A DNA stretch of 64,000 nt, from NCBI RefSeq assembly GCF_938002845.1, contig NZ_CALKZP010000048.1:13995-77994 (forward strand), in the 5' to 3' direction. Positions 33,059-41,991 of the stretch are shown here, one piece after another. The stretch is from an uncultured Campylobacter sp. (lineage in GTDB: Bacteria; Campylobacterota; Campylobacteria; Campylobacterales; Campylobacteraceae). A program made the translations under genes and the position numbers. Positions within the stretch are counted from its first letter, which is position 1; every line of letters starts with the position of its first letter. A model generated the notes under the pieces. It saw nothing but the letters and a program-made list of their open reading frames with translations. It made no database searches and had not been told where the DNA came from.

Positions 33059-33423
33059 ATCGTGTCCTTTTTTTGAAATTTTCGGGCTCGTAGCCCAAAT
33101 CGCGGCTAAATTTTAATCTTTTTTCATAAATTTATCCTTGCTTGGACGAAATTTTGTCCTGCACCGCAGCTGCACGCGATCGGGTGGATCGCAAGCGAGA
33201 TCGTTCCAGACAAGAGCGGGCTAGGGGCTTGCTTTGCGGCACGCGTAAAAACATTTTGTTGCACATGCCTTGAGGTAGTATGGTACGAGAGCGCCTCGTA
33301 TCTATCGTGCCACGCAAATCCAGGTTCCTCACAAGCAAAATAACGCTCGTTTTCACAACCCTTCTTAATCTACTTTTAGCTTTTTAACGATATGATTCTA
33401 CAAATTTTAACAAAGGATACAAC
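33059..33423. other. Gap between bcp and the flavodoxin-fold gene
   Basis: 365 bases. The minus strand holds an 81-codon open stretch (33124-33369) without any start codon, and a second frame begins with GTG at 33356. Neither has a ribosome binding site. The promoters of bcp (minus) and of the oxidoreductase (plus) should be here; CAAAGGATACA precedes the latter. Confidence 0.4.
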
Positions 33424-33972
33424 ATGAAAACGCTCGTGATCTTATCGCATCCCAATTTCGCCGCCTCGCGCGTGAACAAAGCCCTATCGCAGGTCGCAAA
33501 GGGCGCTGCCGGCGTAGAGGTGCGCCATTTGGAAGGGCTTTACGGCACCGATACTGCGCGCATTGACGCCCGCGCAGAGCAAGACGCGCTATTGGGCGCT
33601 GAGCGCATCGTATTTTTGTACCCGATGTACTGGCTAAACGTGCCGCCTATGCTAAAAGCCTATATCGACATCGTCTTTTCGCACGAGCTGGTGGGCTCCG
33701 GCGCGCTTAAGGGCAAGGTCCTGCAGCTTGCGCTAAGTGCTAGTACGCCGCTTAGCGAGTACTCCAAACAGGGCGCGATCGGCTTTAGCATGGACGAAAT
33801 TTTAACGCCGCTTAAGATCGCGGCAAACTACTGCGGGATGGACTTTGCCGTGCCGTTTATCAGTAGTGGGTTTGAGCCCGGCGAGTTTGGCGGCGATGCC
33901 GTAGATGCCGCAGCCGCACGCTTTGGCAAACTTTTACGAGGCGAACTAAGCTCCGACGAGTATCAAATTTAG
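33424..33972 (+). CDS. Flavodoxin-fold NAD(P)H (quinone) oxidoreductase
   Basis: A 182-residue FMN-binding protein of the KefF/MdaB/YwrO group. It starts MKTLVILSHPNFAASRVNKA, where SHPN..SRVN forms the FMN phosphate loop, and has FLYPMYWLNVPPMLKAYIDIVF near 60-81. It probably reduces quinones or electrophiles with two electrons. It may also be an ancillary subunit of a potassium efflux system, but no kef gene is nearby. Confidence 0.88.
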   Translation: MKTLVILSHPNFAASRVNKALSQVAKGAAGVEVRHLEGLYGTDTARIDARAEQDALLGAERIVFLYPMYWLNVPPMLKAYIDIVFSHELVGSGALKGKVLQLALSASTPLSEYSKQGAIGFSMDEILTPLKIAANYCGMDFAVPFISSGFEPGEFGGDAVDAAAARFGKLLRGELSSDEYQI

Positions 33973-34768
33973 CAAAGCAAATGCCCGCTACCCGCGGCGA
34001 TGAGCTGAAATTTTACAAGAGTGATTTTATTCGCGGAATCTACGCCTTTTAACGAGCCGATCGACAAAAGCTTAAAGTGAATCAAAACACGCTATGGACT
34101 GTTGCGACTAACTAATACGTGTATGCACTCGTTGTAGCCAGTGTTGATTGCTTAACAAGGTATAAGCGTATTTAAACACGCGCATCGGCTAGCTAATGTT
34201 GTCATCTATGGAGGCACGAATGGCGTTCGGCTCGAAGCCATCGGCGTAAAACTCATCGTGTCTTATTTGCGCAATAGTGGTTAAATTTCGTAGCAAGCGG
34301 CAAAGTAGGGGGGTGACGTGATCTTTGGATCAGGTCTGGGTTTTGCGAAGCAGTCTATGTCGCGCTTGGAGAGTTTAAATTTTAAAATTTACCGCATCGC
34401 GTAGTATTTTGCAAAACATCGCACCGCCACCGCGAAAAGATATGCTGAGCCTGCCGCTGTAAAAGTGTGGTGATCGGTCATTACCGAGCAAAGTAGCGTA
34501 GCGAGTGCGCAAATAAAGTCGTTATAACCTAGCGAGGTAGGGCAAGGGCGGGTCTGCATTTCATAAATATATCGCGCGTGGGCTTACCTGCTGCATAGAT
34601 GCAAAGCCTGCGCAAAATTCGCACTGCGGTAAAATAGGGTAAGACCGCTCTTGGTGTGATTGGGGCTGGATGTCGCGCGGGGTGCATCTGCGCGCATGAG
34701 AGAAAAGAGCACTTATAGCGCGATTTGAGTTGCTACGAAATTTGATTTATCAAAAGAGATTTTTGAAG
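33973..34768. other. About 800 bases without a recognisable gene
   Basis: I found no protein-like frame with a start and ribosome binding site on either strand. The GC content resembles that of coding DNA, unlike the AT-rich short gaps elsewhere, and stops occur in all frames. It may be an old deleted locus. A G6 run lies near 34307. Confidence 0.5.
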
Positions 34769-34799
34769 AAGGAGCAGAATTTATAAAATTTTGCTCCTT
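34769..34799 (-). terminator. Hairpin terminator after the molybdate-binding gene
   Basis: AAGGAGCAGAATTT and AAATTTTGCTCCTT pair over 14 positions with one G-T pair around a 3-base loop. It lies 56 bases beyond the stop of the minus-strand double-TOBE gene. The tract after it on the minus strand is CTTCAAAAATC rather than a pure T-run, so it may be inefficient. Confidence 0.5.
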
Positions 34800-34854
34800 G
34801 ATTTTGTGATGTTTAAAACGCGCGCATCGCTATCGCACGCACCGTTATGCCTGA

Positions 34855-35280
34855 TTATTTCACGCCGACGATGATTTGAGTAGCTTTGATGATTGCGGTT
34901 ACTTCATCATCTTTTTTAAGAGCTAAATTTTTAACCGATTCGTTTGTGACGGTTGCGCTTAAATTCTCGCCGCCTGCGCTTCTGACGCTGATTTCGGAAT
35001 TTACCGCGCCCTCTTTAACGGCGGTGATTTTGCCCTTTATTTGGTTGGTCGCGCTTAAGCGTAGATCGTTCTCGCCTTTGGAGATGATGACGCTTGGGGC
35101 TTTGAATAAAAATACCGCCTCTTTTCCTGCTTTTAAATCCAAAGTTTTTTCAGAATCAACCGTCACGGTCGCTTTTAGCACGTCGCCGCCTCTGGTTTTA
35201 GCTGTGATTAGCGAATTTACCGCACCTGTTTTTACATCGCTTATCACGACATGAAGCTGATTTCTAGCACTGATTGCCAT
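34855..35280 (-). CDS. Molybdenum-pterin-binding protein with two TOBE domains
   Basis: A 141-residue Mop-type protein made of two TOBE/Mop repeats. Each begins with the molybdate-binding signature: SARNQLHVVISDVKTGAVNS at about 3-22 and SATNQIKGKITAVKEGAVNS at about 75-94. It stores or buffers molybdate or tungstate. AAGGAGAAACA precedes the ATG. No mod transporter or Mo-cofactor gene is adjacent. Confidence 0.93.
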   Translation of the reverse strand: MAISARNQLHVVISDVKTGAVNSLITAKTRGGDVLKATVTVDSEKTLDLKAGKEAVFLFKAPSVIISKGENDLRLSATNQIKGKITAVKEGAVNSEISVRSAGGENLSATVTNESVKNLALKKDDEVTAIIKATQIIVGVK

Positions 35281-35754
35281 TGTTTCTCCTTGTGAAAAAT
35301 TACGAGCAATGTTAGCGGTAAATCCTTAAATGAAATTTAAAAGTGCTGCGTGTAAGAAATTAATTTGATTTGTTGCGAATTTATATTAAGCCCACTTTTT
35401 AAATTCCTAGCTTGCATTATTAAAAGTAGCGTTAAAAAATAGATGAAATTCTAAATTTGCATATATTAAATCGAGTTATTTTCCTTGAAATTTTATTCGC
35501 TTTTTATAAAATTATGCGTTTTTTAAAGCTCTGACGCAAAATTTAGCGTTTGTTTTGCACATCTGCGAAGTGTACATCCGGATAGAAAATTTATCTCAAA
35601 TCGCGCCCGATAAGGCTTTAAGAGCGCTCCGCTCACGCCTATTCGCTGAATTTTGCGCCTTACACATCGGTTTTTACGAGTGGATTTTGGGCGATCGAGG
35701 CGGTTTTACATTTGCTTTAAAATATGGCGAGCAATGCGCTTTGAGCGCAAAATT
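35281..35754. other. AT-rich gap upstream of the molybdate-binding gene
   Basis: 474 bases. The part near 35290-35530 is very AT-rich and should hold the promoter of the molybdate-binding gene. A 67-codon frame at 35555-35758 begins with TTG and has no ribosome binding site, so I did not call it. Confidence 0.45.
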
Positions 35755-36111
35755 TTAGTGCACCTTGCTTTGCAAGAAATCGCGCAAAATCATCGCGTGG
35801 TTGCACTGCTCGTCCTTTGCGGCGTATAGTAGAGTAACTAGCGGCTCATCTTTGACCGCTTTCAAAAACTCCTCCACGGCGGGATTTTGCGAAAGCTCGG
35901 CTAGATAAAGCTCCTTAAAATGGGCGAAATTCTCAGGCTTATGTGCGAAAAGCTTACGTATTTCGGTACTAGGCGTTATATCTTTTGCCCACATATCAAG
36001 CTCGAGCGCATCTTTTTTTACGCCGCGCGGCCATAGCCTATCGCAAAGCACGCGAAATCCATCCTCTTTCTCTGCGCTCTCATAGACGCGCTTAATCTTA
36101 AATTTTGTCAT
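35755..36111 (-). CDS. DUF488 (YeaO-like) family protein
   Basis: A 118-residue protein of the DUF488 family, with KIKRVYESAEKEDGFRVLCD at the start and the hallmark DRLWPRGVKKD near 24-34; WAKDITPSTEIRKLFAH follows, and VTLLYAAKDEQCNHAMILRDFL is near the end. The biochemical role is unknown. It lies 20 bases downstream of purF on the same strand. Confidence 0.9.
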   Translation of the reverse strand: MTKFKIKRVYESAEKEDGFRVLCDRLWPRGVKKDALELDMWAKDITPSTEIRKLFAHKPENFAHFKELYLAELSQNPAVEEFLKAVKDEPLVTLLYAAKDEQCNHAMILRDFLQSKVH

Positions 36112-36131
36112 AGTTTACTCCTTTAAATTCG

Positions 36132-37478
36132 CTAATCTTTGATAAAATAATCGCCGTCGAAGCTTACGAGCGAGTACTTGCGCTCGCCCCCAAGCGCCTC
36201 TACGAGCTCAGGCACGCTAAGAAACGTGAGGCTATCGGCGCCTATAAATTTGCAAATTTCATCCGTGCTCATATTTGCGGCGATCAGCTCGCGCACGCTC
36301 GGCGTATCGATGCCGTAGCGCTCGGGATACTTTAGCTCGGGGCTTGCGATGCACATATGCACGCGCGCTGCGCCCGCATGGCGCAGAAGCTCGACAATCT
36401 TTTTGCTCGTGGTGCCGCGCACGATGCTGTCATCGATCACCGCGACGCTCTTACCGTGCAGTGCCGCGCCTATCGGATTTAGCTTGAGTTTGACCTTTAA
36501 ATTTCGCACCTCTTGCGTCGGCTCAATGAAGGTGCGGCCGATGTAGTGGTTGCGCACGATCGCCATCTCAAAAGGGATTTTGCTCTCTTGCGCGAAACCC
36601 AGCGCCGCCGGCACGCCGCTATCGGGCACGGGCACGACGAAATCAGCTTTTAAACTCCCGCATTTTCGCGCGAGCGCAGCGCCCAGTTTTTTTCTGACCT
36701 CATATACGTTTTTGCCCTCTACGACGCTGTCGGGGCGCGCGAAGTAGATGTATTCAAACGCGCAAATTCTAGCCTCCGCAGCTTTTAAAATTTGAACCGA
36801 GCTAAACTCATCCTTGCCCTCTTCGAAGATCACCATCTCGCCGGGTTTTACGTCGCGGACGAACTCGGCTCCTACGAGATCAAACGCGCAAGTCTCGCTC
36901 GCGACGATGTAGCCGCCGTCTTTAAGCCTGCCGATGCTGAGCGGACGCACGCCGTAGCGATCGCGCACGGCAAACATCTTCGAGCGGCTCAGGATCAGAA
37001 GCGAATACGCGCCCACGCACTGATTCAGAGCTTCGACGATGCGGTCTTTTAGATGCTCCTGCTTGCTACGGGCGATGAGGTGCAGTATATTTTCGGTGTC
37101 CATACCGGACTGAAAGATCGCACCCTCGCTTACGAGCTTACGGCGAATTTCGTCTTTGTTGATCAAATTTCCGTTATGAACGATAGAGATCTCCCCAAGA
37201 GCGTAATTGCCCGCAACGGGCTGCGCGTCCTTTAGGCTATCTGCACCCGCGGTGCCGTAGCGGTTGTGACCGATCGCGATGTTGCCCTTTAAAATTTCAA
37301 AGCTTGCGGGGCTAAAAACCTCCGTCACGAGCCCTGTGGCTTTGATAGTTTTGATATGATGGTTGAAGCTCGAGCTGATACCGCTTGCCTCCTGGCCGCG
37401 GTGCTGCATGGCAAAAAGCCCGTAATACGCGGTTTTAGCCGCACCTTCGGAATTTATGACTCCCACGATTGCGCACAT
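36132..37478 (-). CDS. purF: Amidophosphoribosyltransferase
   Basis: First step of purine synthesis: makes phosphoribosylamine from PRPP and glutamine. It is 448 residues. Cys2 (MCAIVGVIN) is the Ntn glutaminase nucleophile, with no propeptide to remove. GLFAMQHRGQEASGI is near 21-35. The PRPP loop VAVIDDSIVRGTTSKK is near 355. AAGAGGTT precedes the ATG. Confidence 0.97.
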   Translation of the reverse strand: MCAIVGVINSEGAAKTAYYGLFAMQHRGQEASGISSSFNHHIKTIKATGLVTEVFSPASFEILKGNIAIGHNRYGTAGADSLKDAQPVAGNYALGEISIVHNGNLINKDEIRRKLVSEGAIFQSGMDTENILHLIARSKQEHLKDRIVEALNQCVGAYSLLILSRSKMFAVRDRYGVRPLSIGRLKDGGYIVASETCAFDLVGAEFVRDVKPGEMVIFEEGKDEFSSVQILKAAEARICAFEYIYFARPDSVVEGKNVYEVRKKLGAALARKCGSLKADFVVPVPDSGVPAALGFAQESKIPFEMAIVRNHYIGRTFIEPTQEVRNLKVKLKLNPIGAALHGKSVAVIDDSIVRGTTSKKIVELLRHAGAARVHMCIASPELKYPERYGIDTPSVRELIAANMSTDEICKFIGADSLTFLSVPELVEALGGERKYSLVSFDGDYFIKD

Positions 37479-37489
37479 TTTCTAACCTC

Positions 37490-37722
37490 TTAAATTTTAT
37501 TTTTTAGAAATTTATCTATATTTTGTTTTATCATTGACGGCTTGCCGTCCGTCATGTTGCCGGCGCCTCATCAAATAGATCGGCTGAAATTTTAAACCTC
37601 TCGGCGATATTCGCTCCGCCTTTGGCGTAGCTACCAAATAGTCCGACTTTGTAAATTCCAAAGCTTTCAAGCTCGGGCTTTAGCTCGCGCAAAAAATTTA
37701 AAATTTCATCTTTGGTTGGCAT
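37490..37722 (-). pseudogene. Broken MntA-like nucleotidyltransferase
   Basis: From ATG 37722 (AGAGGA upstream) a 56-codon frame reads MPTKDEILNFLRELKPELES, reaches the nucleotidyltransferase GS motif in GLFGSYAKG at 28-36, then jumps to AERFKISADLFDEAP and stops at 37552. An overlapping frame (37490-37555) adds PSMIKQNIDKFLKNKI, which matches the usual end of such proteins. The DxD catalytic segment that should follow GSYAKG is missing. So the gene has lost its core and is frameshifted. No HEPN partner is visible. Confidence 0.6.
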
Positions 37723-37751
37723 TTTTTCCTCTTAAATTTAGCCGCAAAGGT

Positions 37752-38513
37752 CTAGATTCCTAAGCAGTCGTCTATGCCGTAAAGCCCGCTATTTTGGGGC
37801 GCTAGCCAAACTGCGGCCCTTATCGCGCCTCTGGCAAAGGTCGCGCGCGAAGTTGCCGTATGATTTAGCTCGATGAACTCGCCCTCGCCGTAAAATCCCA
37901 CCGTGTGGCGCCCGACTATATCGCCTCCGCGCAGCGACATCACGGCGATCTCGTCCTTGCCGCGCTCGCCGATGAGCCCGTCGCGACCACTTACGCGCAC
38001 GTCTTTTAAGCTTAGCTCGCGCTCGCTCGCGGCGCTTTCCGCAAGGCTCATCGCCGTGCCGCTCGGGGCGTCTTTTTTGTGGCGGTGGTGCATCTCTAAA
38101 ATTTCGCAGTCAAAATCGCGCAGGCTCCTACTAGCAAGCGCTACGAGTTTGTTTAGCACCGCAACGCCCAGGCTCATATTCGTAGCGTGTAGTACGGGCA
38201 TTTTTGCGCTGCATTCGCGCAGTAGCCGCTCGCCCTCATCGCCCAGAGCCGTTGTGCCGATGCAAAGCGGCTTTGGATGCGAAAGCGCAAATTCCATTAA
38301 ATTTATTGCGCCGTCTCGGATCGTGAAGTCTATCACGACGTCGCAGCCGCTAAAAAGCTCGTCGTAGCTGCTCGTTACGGCGCAGCTGGGCGTATAATCA
38401 AGCGGCGCAATCGTGTAGATTACGCTTGCTCGCGCCTGATCGAAATTTTTCAGGCATTCGTAGATCATCGTGCCCATTCTGCCGCTTCCGCCGTGAATTC
38501 CTATATTTATCAT
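37752..38513 (-). CDS. dapB: 4-hydroxy-tetrahydrodipicolinate reductase
   Basis: Lysine and meso-diaminopimelate synthesis. It is 253 residues. The NAD(P)H loop GIHGGSGRMGTMI is at 4-16, GTTAL at about 92, and the active-site signature EMHHRHKKDAPSGTA near 139-153 has the catalytic His and Lys. It supplies the substrate line that murE uses. Confidence 0.96.
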   Translation of the reverse strand: MINIGIHGGSGRMGTMIYECLKNFDQARASVIYTIAPLDYTPSCAVTSSYDELFSGCDVVIDFTIRDGAINLMEFALSHPKPLCIGTTALGDEGERLLRECSAKMPVLHATNMSLGVAVLNKLVALASRSLRDFDCEILEMHHRHKKDAPSGTAMSLAESAASERELSLKDVRVSGRDGLIGERGKDEIAVMSLRGGDIVGRHTVGFYGEGEFIELNHTATSRATFARGAIRAAVWLAPQNSGLYGIDDCLGI

Positions 38514-38563
38514 CGCCGTTCCTTTAAATTTAGTCCGCTTAGTATAGCCAAATTTTGCTTACA

Positions 38564-41500
38564 CTACCTCTCTACGCCGAGATTTAGCGGGATGAAGCTG
38601 TTTTGTTTGAGCTCGGCTTCGCTTGGTTTTTTGATCTCTATGCGAGAGGCGCTTACGCCGCGCTGCACGAGTGCCGCTTGCACGGCAGTCGCCCTGGCAA
38701 GGGCTAACTCATCAAGACGCGAACGGGTAAATTTCTGCGCTGCTATCAGCTCCTCCATCGCCTCATCGCCGCTAGCTTTGATGCCGTATTTGACCTTAAG
38801 CGCCGCTATGGCTTCATCCGTGGAGAGACCTTGTTTATTAGACATCAGCGTGAGGGTATTTTGCAGCGAGCGCCTTTTAAACTCGTGAGTATCGAGCTTT
38901 TCGTTATACGCAGAGTTTAGAATGATCTTGAGTTCAGGCTTGGCTTTTGCGACCTTGGCCAAATCATCGATTTTAGAGTTTTCGCTTATTAAAATTTCAC
39001 TACTTGCCGCCTCAAAATCGATACTTTCGAGCTTTTTCGTATCTACGCCCGCGATCTTTCCCATAAATCTAAACGGACTTAACACGATATCCGAGAGCAG
39101 CTTTTTGACCGCACCCCAAACCAGCGCGCCGTAGCTAAATTTCGGATCGCTCAGCGTGCCGCTTAGAGGCAGGCTAATATCGATCTGATCGTCGCTGTCC
39201 TTTAGAATCGATACCACTAGACCGATCGGAAGGCTCAGCGCATCCTTGCTCTGCACCTCTTTGCCGAGCTCGAAGCGGTCTAAATTTAGATCATTGCTTG
39301 CGTTTAGCTTGCCATCGTCGATTTTGTAGGCAAGTTTTAAATTTAACTTGCCGCCCGCGATTTCATTGCCGATATATTTGGCGGTATAGGGCGATGCGGG
39401 CACAAGCGGAATCTCCTTTAAAACGACGTTTATGTCGCTTTTGCGTTTAAAGTCCAGCGGATAGGCGCGCGCCGTGATGCTCGCTAACCCGCTTCCGCTT
39501 ACGAGCGAGCTAAGCTTGATATCCGCCGCTCGCTTCGGGCTGATCTCGCTGATGCTTGCTTTCATATCGCTGATGCGCAGTTTAAAGGGTGTTGCTAGAC
39601 TATCATCAGTGAAATTTAAACTTCCGCCGCTAAGCGAGATATTTTTTACGCTCCAGGCAAAGTTTGCCTTGCTTTTTGCGGATCTGCCAGGTGCCGCTTC
39701 GGCGGGCTTTACGGCCTGCTTTGCCTGCGAGGCGGGCTTTATTAGCGAAGTTAAATTTAAACGCCTGTCTTTATTTAGCGAGATATTTGCCGCAGGTGAG
39801 CCAAGAACGATCTTATTTAATGCGAGAGAGTTTGGGCTCAGCGCTATTTGCGCGACATTCAGCGACGCAAGGGAGAAAATTTTATCCCTGCCCGAGCTTA
39901 ACGCCAAGCCCTTGCCCGATAGCTTTGCTTCGAGCGAGAATGTGTTTGAAAGCTTCAGCTGCCCTTGCGTAGCGAGCTCGCCCGCGATGGAGCCTGCGAT
40001 AAATTCTGCCATATATTTGTTAAAAACGCTCAAGTTCGGCGCCTTTAAGCTAAAGTTCACGCCCACGTTAAGCGGCGCGATACTAGCCTTGCCGTCCGCG
40101 TTAGCGGTGATCTCGCCCGTGATAAGGCTTGCTTTGATACCGAAAGGCTCGGCGAAATTCGAGCTTAGCCCGCTTAGCGTGGCGCTAAAATCCTTGATCT
40201 CGTGCACGTTGTTTTTAACGATAAAGCTCTCGCCGATCTTAGCCTGTGCGCCCGTTACGGAGGCTTCGCCGATCTTAAATTTTAAAGCGGGACTTTTGGA
40301 GGGCTTTTTAGAATTTAAATTTGTGCCGCTTGCCGTAGAATTTGCTTCCGCTTGGCTTACGGCACTAGAGCTCGCCGTTTTTTTAAAGCTCGCGTGATTT
40401 TTAGAGATCGCGCTTAAAATCGCCAGATCGTTTATGCTTTTGGCGCCGTTAACGCCCACTTCCGAGTTGAAAAACGGCTCGTTTAGTAAAATTTTATCCA
40501 CGCCCAGATCGAGATCCGCGACGTTAAATTTCACCCCTTGCACGCCGAAGCTTTCAAATCCGCTAAAAATTCCGTTTTTGTTTGCGATTTTGGAGTTTGA
40601 AATTTTAGCAAACTCCAGGCTTACGCCGTTTTGCGCGCCCTCTTTGTCGTAGCTAAACGCGCCCAGCTCGGTTGCGGCGACCGAAATTTTATCGCTGCGC
40701 GCTAGCGTAATCTGCGTATCCGCGATATTAAAGGCGCTAAAACCCGTATGAAGGGCCGTATCGTTACCTTCGGCGTTAAATTTCAAAAAATTTTCGGTGA
40801 TTTTAGTGTCGTTTGAGACGACCGAAATTTGCGGGTTTGCAAAGCTTGAACGGTTTAGATCTACGCTTTTTACGGCGGAGTTTAGCCGCAAGTTCGCACC
40901 CGTTTTATTAAAATCCAACGCAAAATCTGCGACCCGCGCGCCATCAAAGCCCGTGGAAATTTTAGTTTCGTTCATATCGTATTTTGCGCCTGAAACTAGC
41001 ACTTGCGGAATCATCACTTTGCCTGAAATTTCATTCGAAACGTCCGTATTTAGGCTAAAGCTCGGGATTTTTAGCGAGCCTAGCGAAATTAAATTTTGAT
41101 CTTGCAAAATTTCTAGGCTTTGCAGTTCGAGCTTTGAGTTTTCAAGCGCAAATTTTATATTTTCATCGAGGCTCAATCGGTAATTTAGAGTAGCGGAAAG
41201 GAAGCCGTTCCTAAACCGCACGCCGCTAGGATCAAGGTATGATAGCCAAAACGGATCGATTTTCAGCCGCGAGATATCTACCTTGCCGTGCAGACGAAGA
41301 GGCGCCAGGTCGATGGCTCCATCGAAGCTCAGCGCGTCGTATGTACGCGAAACGGCGCTTAAATCGTGCTCGCCGATCGTTTCGTTCTTTAAATTTAGCC
41401 CGTTGATCTCATAATTTAGCTCGGTCGAGATGAGCGAAAACGGCCTTTTTAGGGAGTTATCTACGTAGCCCAGAGAGCCGCGCTCGATCTTAAAATTATT

Positions 41501-41926
41501 CAGCGTGACGTTGAAGCTGGAGTTTTCATCCTTGTTTTCGCTATTTTGCTCCGAAAGTAGCGGCTCAAAATTGAAAGTGCCGTTTTGCTCGCGCTCGACG
41601 TGAAATTTAGGGGATTTAAGATGCAAAATTTCTACCGCGAGAGTCTTTTTAAAAAGCTTCGAAAAACCGATTTTTAAATTTATCTCATCTGCGCTAAACA
41701 GCGGCTTAAAGGTGCTAAGTTCGGGGCGCGTAATATTTAACTCGTAGGTAAAGGGGTTAAATTTGGCGTCCTGCACGCTAAAGCTTGCTCTGCCCTCTAA
41801 AATTTTAGGCAGCGCTTTTTCGATAAAAAGCGGCACGCCGAAAAAGCCCGCGAGCACGTAAAATAGCGCAAATCCGCCCAAGCCGCAAGCAAACTTACGT
41901 CGGTGTTTTATAAAAAATTTTTTCAT
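38564..41926 (-). CDS. DUF748 (AsmA-like) large membrane-anchored protein
   Basis: A giant protein of about 1120 residues with one N-terminal membrane segment (about 12-32) after the basic start MKKFFIKHRRKF. The rest is long beta-rich periplasmic sequence with the DUF748 hallmarks: KFNPFTYELNI, LSGGSLNFTDDS and the late PLSGTLSDPKFSYG. AsmA-like proteins are proposed to bridge lipid transport between membranes; that role is inferred from the family. The C-terminal 130 residues are helical and charged. The start could also be ATG 41938 or 41980. It stands alone, divergent from queH. Confidence 0.88.
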   Translation of the reverse strand: MKKFFIKHRRKFACGLGGFALFYVLAGFFGVPLFIEKALPKILEGRASFSVQDAKFNPFTYELNITRPELSTFKPLFSADEINLKIGFSKLFKKTLAVEILHLKSPKFHVEREQNGTFNFEPLLSEQNSENKDENSSFNVTLNNFKIERGSLGYVDNSLKRPFSLISTELNYEINGLNLKNETIGEHDLSAVSRTYDALSFDGAIDLAPLRLHGKVDISRLKIDPFWLSYLDPSGVRFRNGFLSATLNYRLSLDENIKFALENSKLELQSLEILQDQNLISLGSLKIPSFSLNTDVSNEISGKVMIPQVLVSGAKYDMNETKISTGFDGARVADFALDFNKTGANLRLNSAVKSVDLNRSSFANPQISVVSNDTKITENFLKFNAEGNDTALHTGFSAFNIADTQITLARSDKISVAATELGAFSYDKEGAQNGVSLEFAKISNSKIANKNGIFSGFESFGVQGVKFNVADLDLGVDKILLNEPFFNSEVGVNGAKSINDLAILSAISKNHASFKKTASSSAVSQAEANSTASGTNLNSKKPSKSPALKFKIGEASVTGAQAKIGESFIVKNNVHEIKDFSATLSGLSSNFAEPFGIKASLITGEITANADGKASIAPLNVGVNFSLKAPNLSVFNKYMAEFIAGSIAGELATQGQLKLSNTFSLEAKLSGKGLALSSGRDKIFSLASLNVAQIALSPNSLALNKIVLGSPAANISLNKDRRLNLTSLIKPASQAKQAVKPAEAAPGRSAKSKANFAWSVKNISLSGGSLNFTDDSLATPFKLRISDMKASISEISPKRAADIKLSSLVSGSGLASITARAYPLDFKRKSDINVVLKEIPLVPASPYTAKYIGNEIAGGKLNLKLAYKIDDGKLNASNDLNLDRFELGKEVQSKDALSLPIGLVVSILKDSDDQIDISLPLSGTLSDPKFSYGALVWGAVKKLLSDIVLSPFRFMGKIAGVDTKKLESIDFEAASSEILISENSKIDDLAKVAKAKPELKIILNSAYNEKLDTHEFKRRSLQNTLTLMSNKQGLSTDEAIAALKVKYGIKASGDEAMEELIAAQKFTRSRLDELALARATAVQAALVQRGVSASRIEIKKPSEAELKQNSFIPLNLGVER

Positions 41927-41991
41927 TTTTCCGCTCATTAATTTTGATAGCGTAAAATTATATCCAAAAATTTCGTGCAAAGGGTTAAATT

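Noticed and set aside
33124..33369. 81-codon open stretch on the minus strand (CENERYFACEEPGFAWHDRY)
   Set aside because: The first half is protein-like, but there is no start codon or ribosome binding site and the end looks random; too weak to call even as a remnant.
35555..35758. 67-codon plus-strand frame
   Set aside because: It starts with TTG, has no ribosome binding site, and ends exactly against the DUF488 stop on the other strand.
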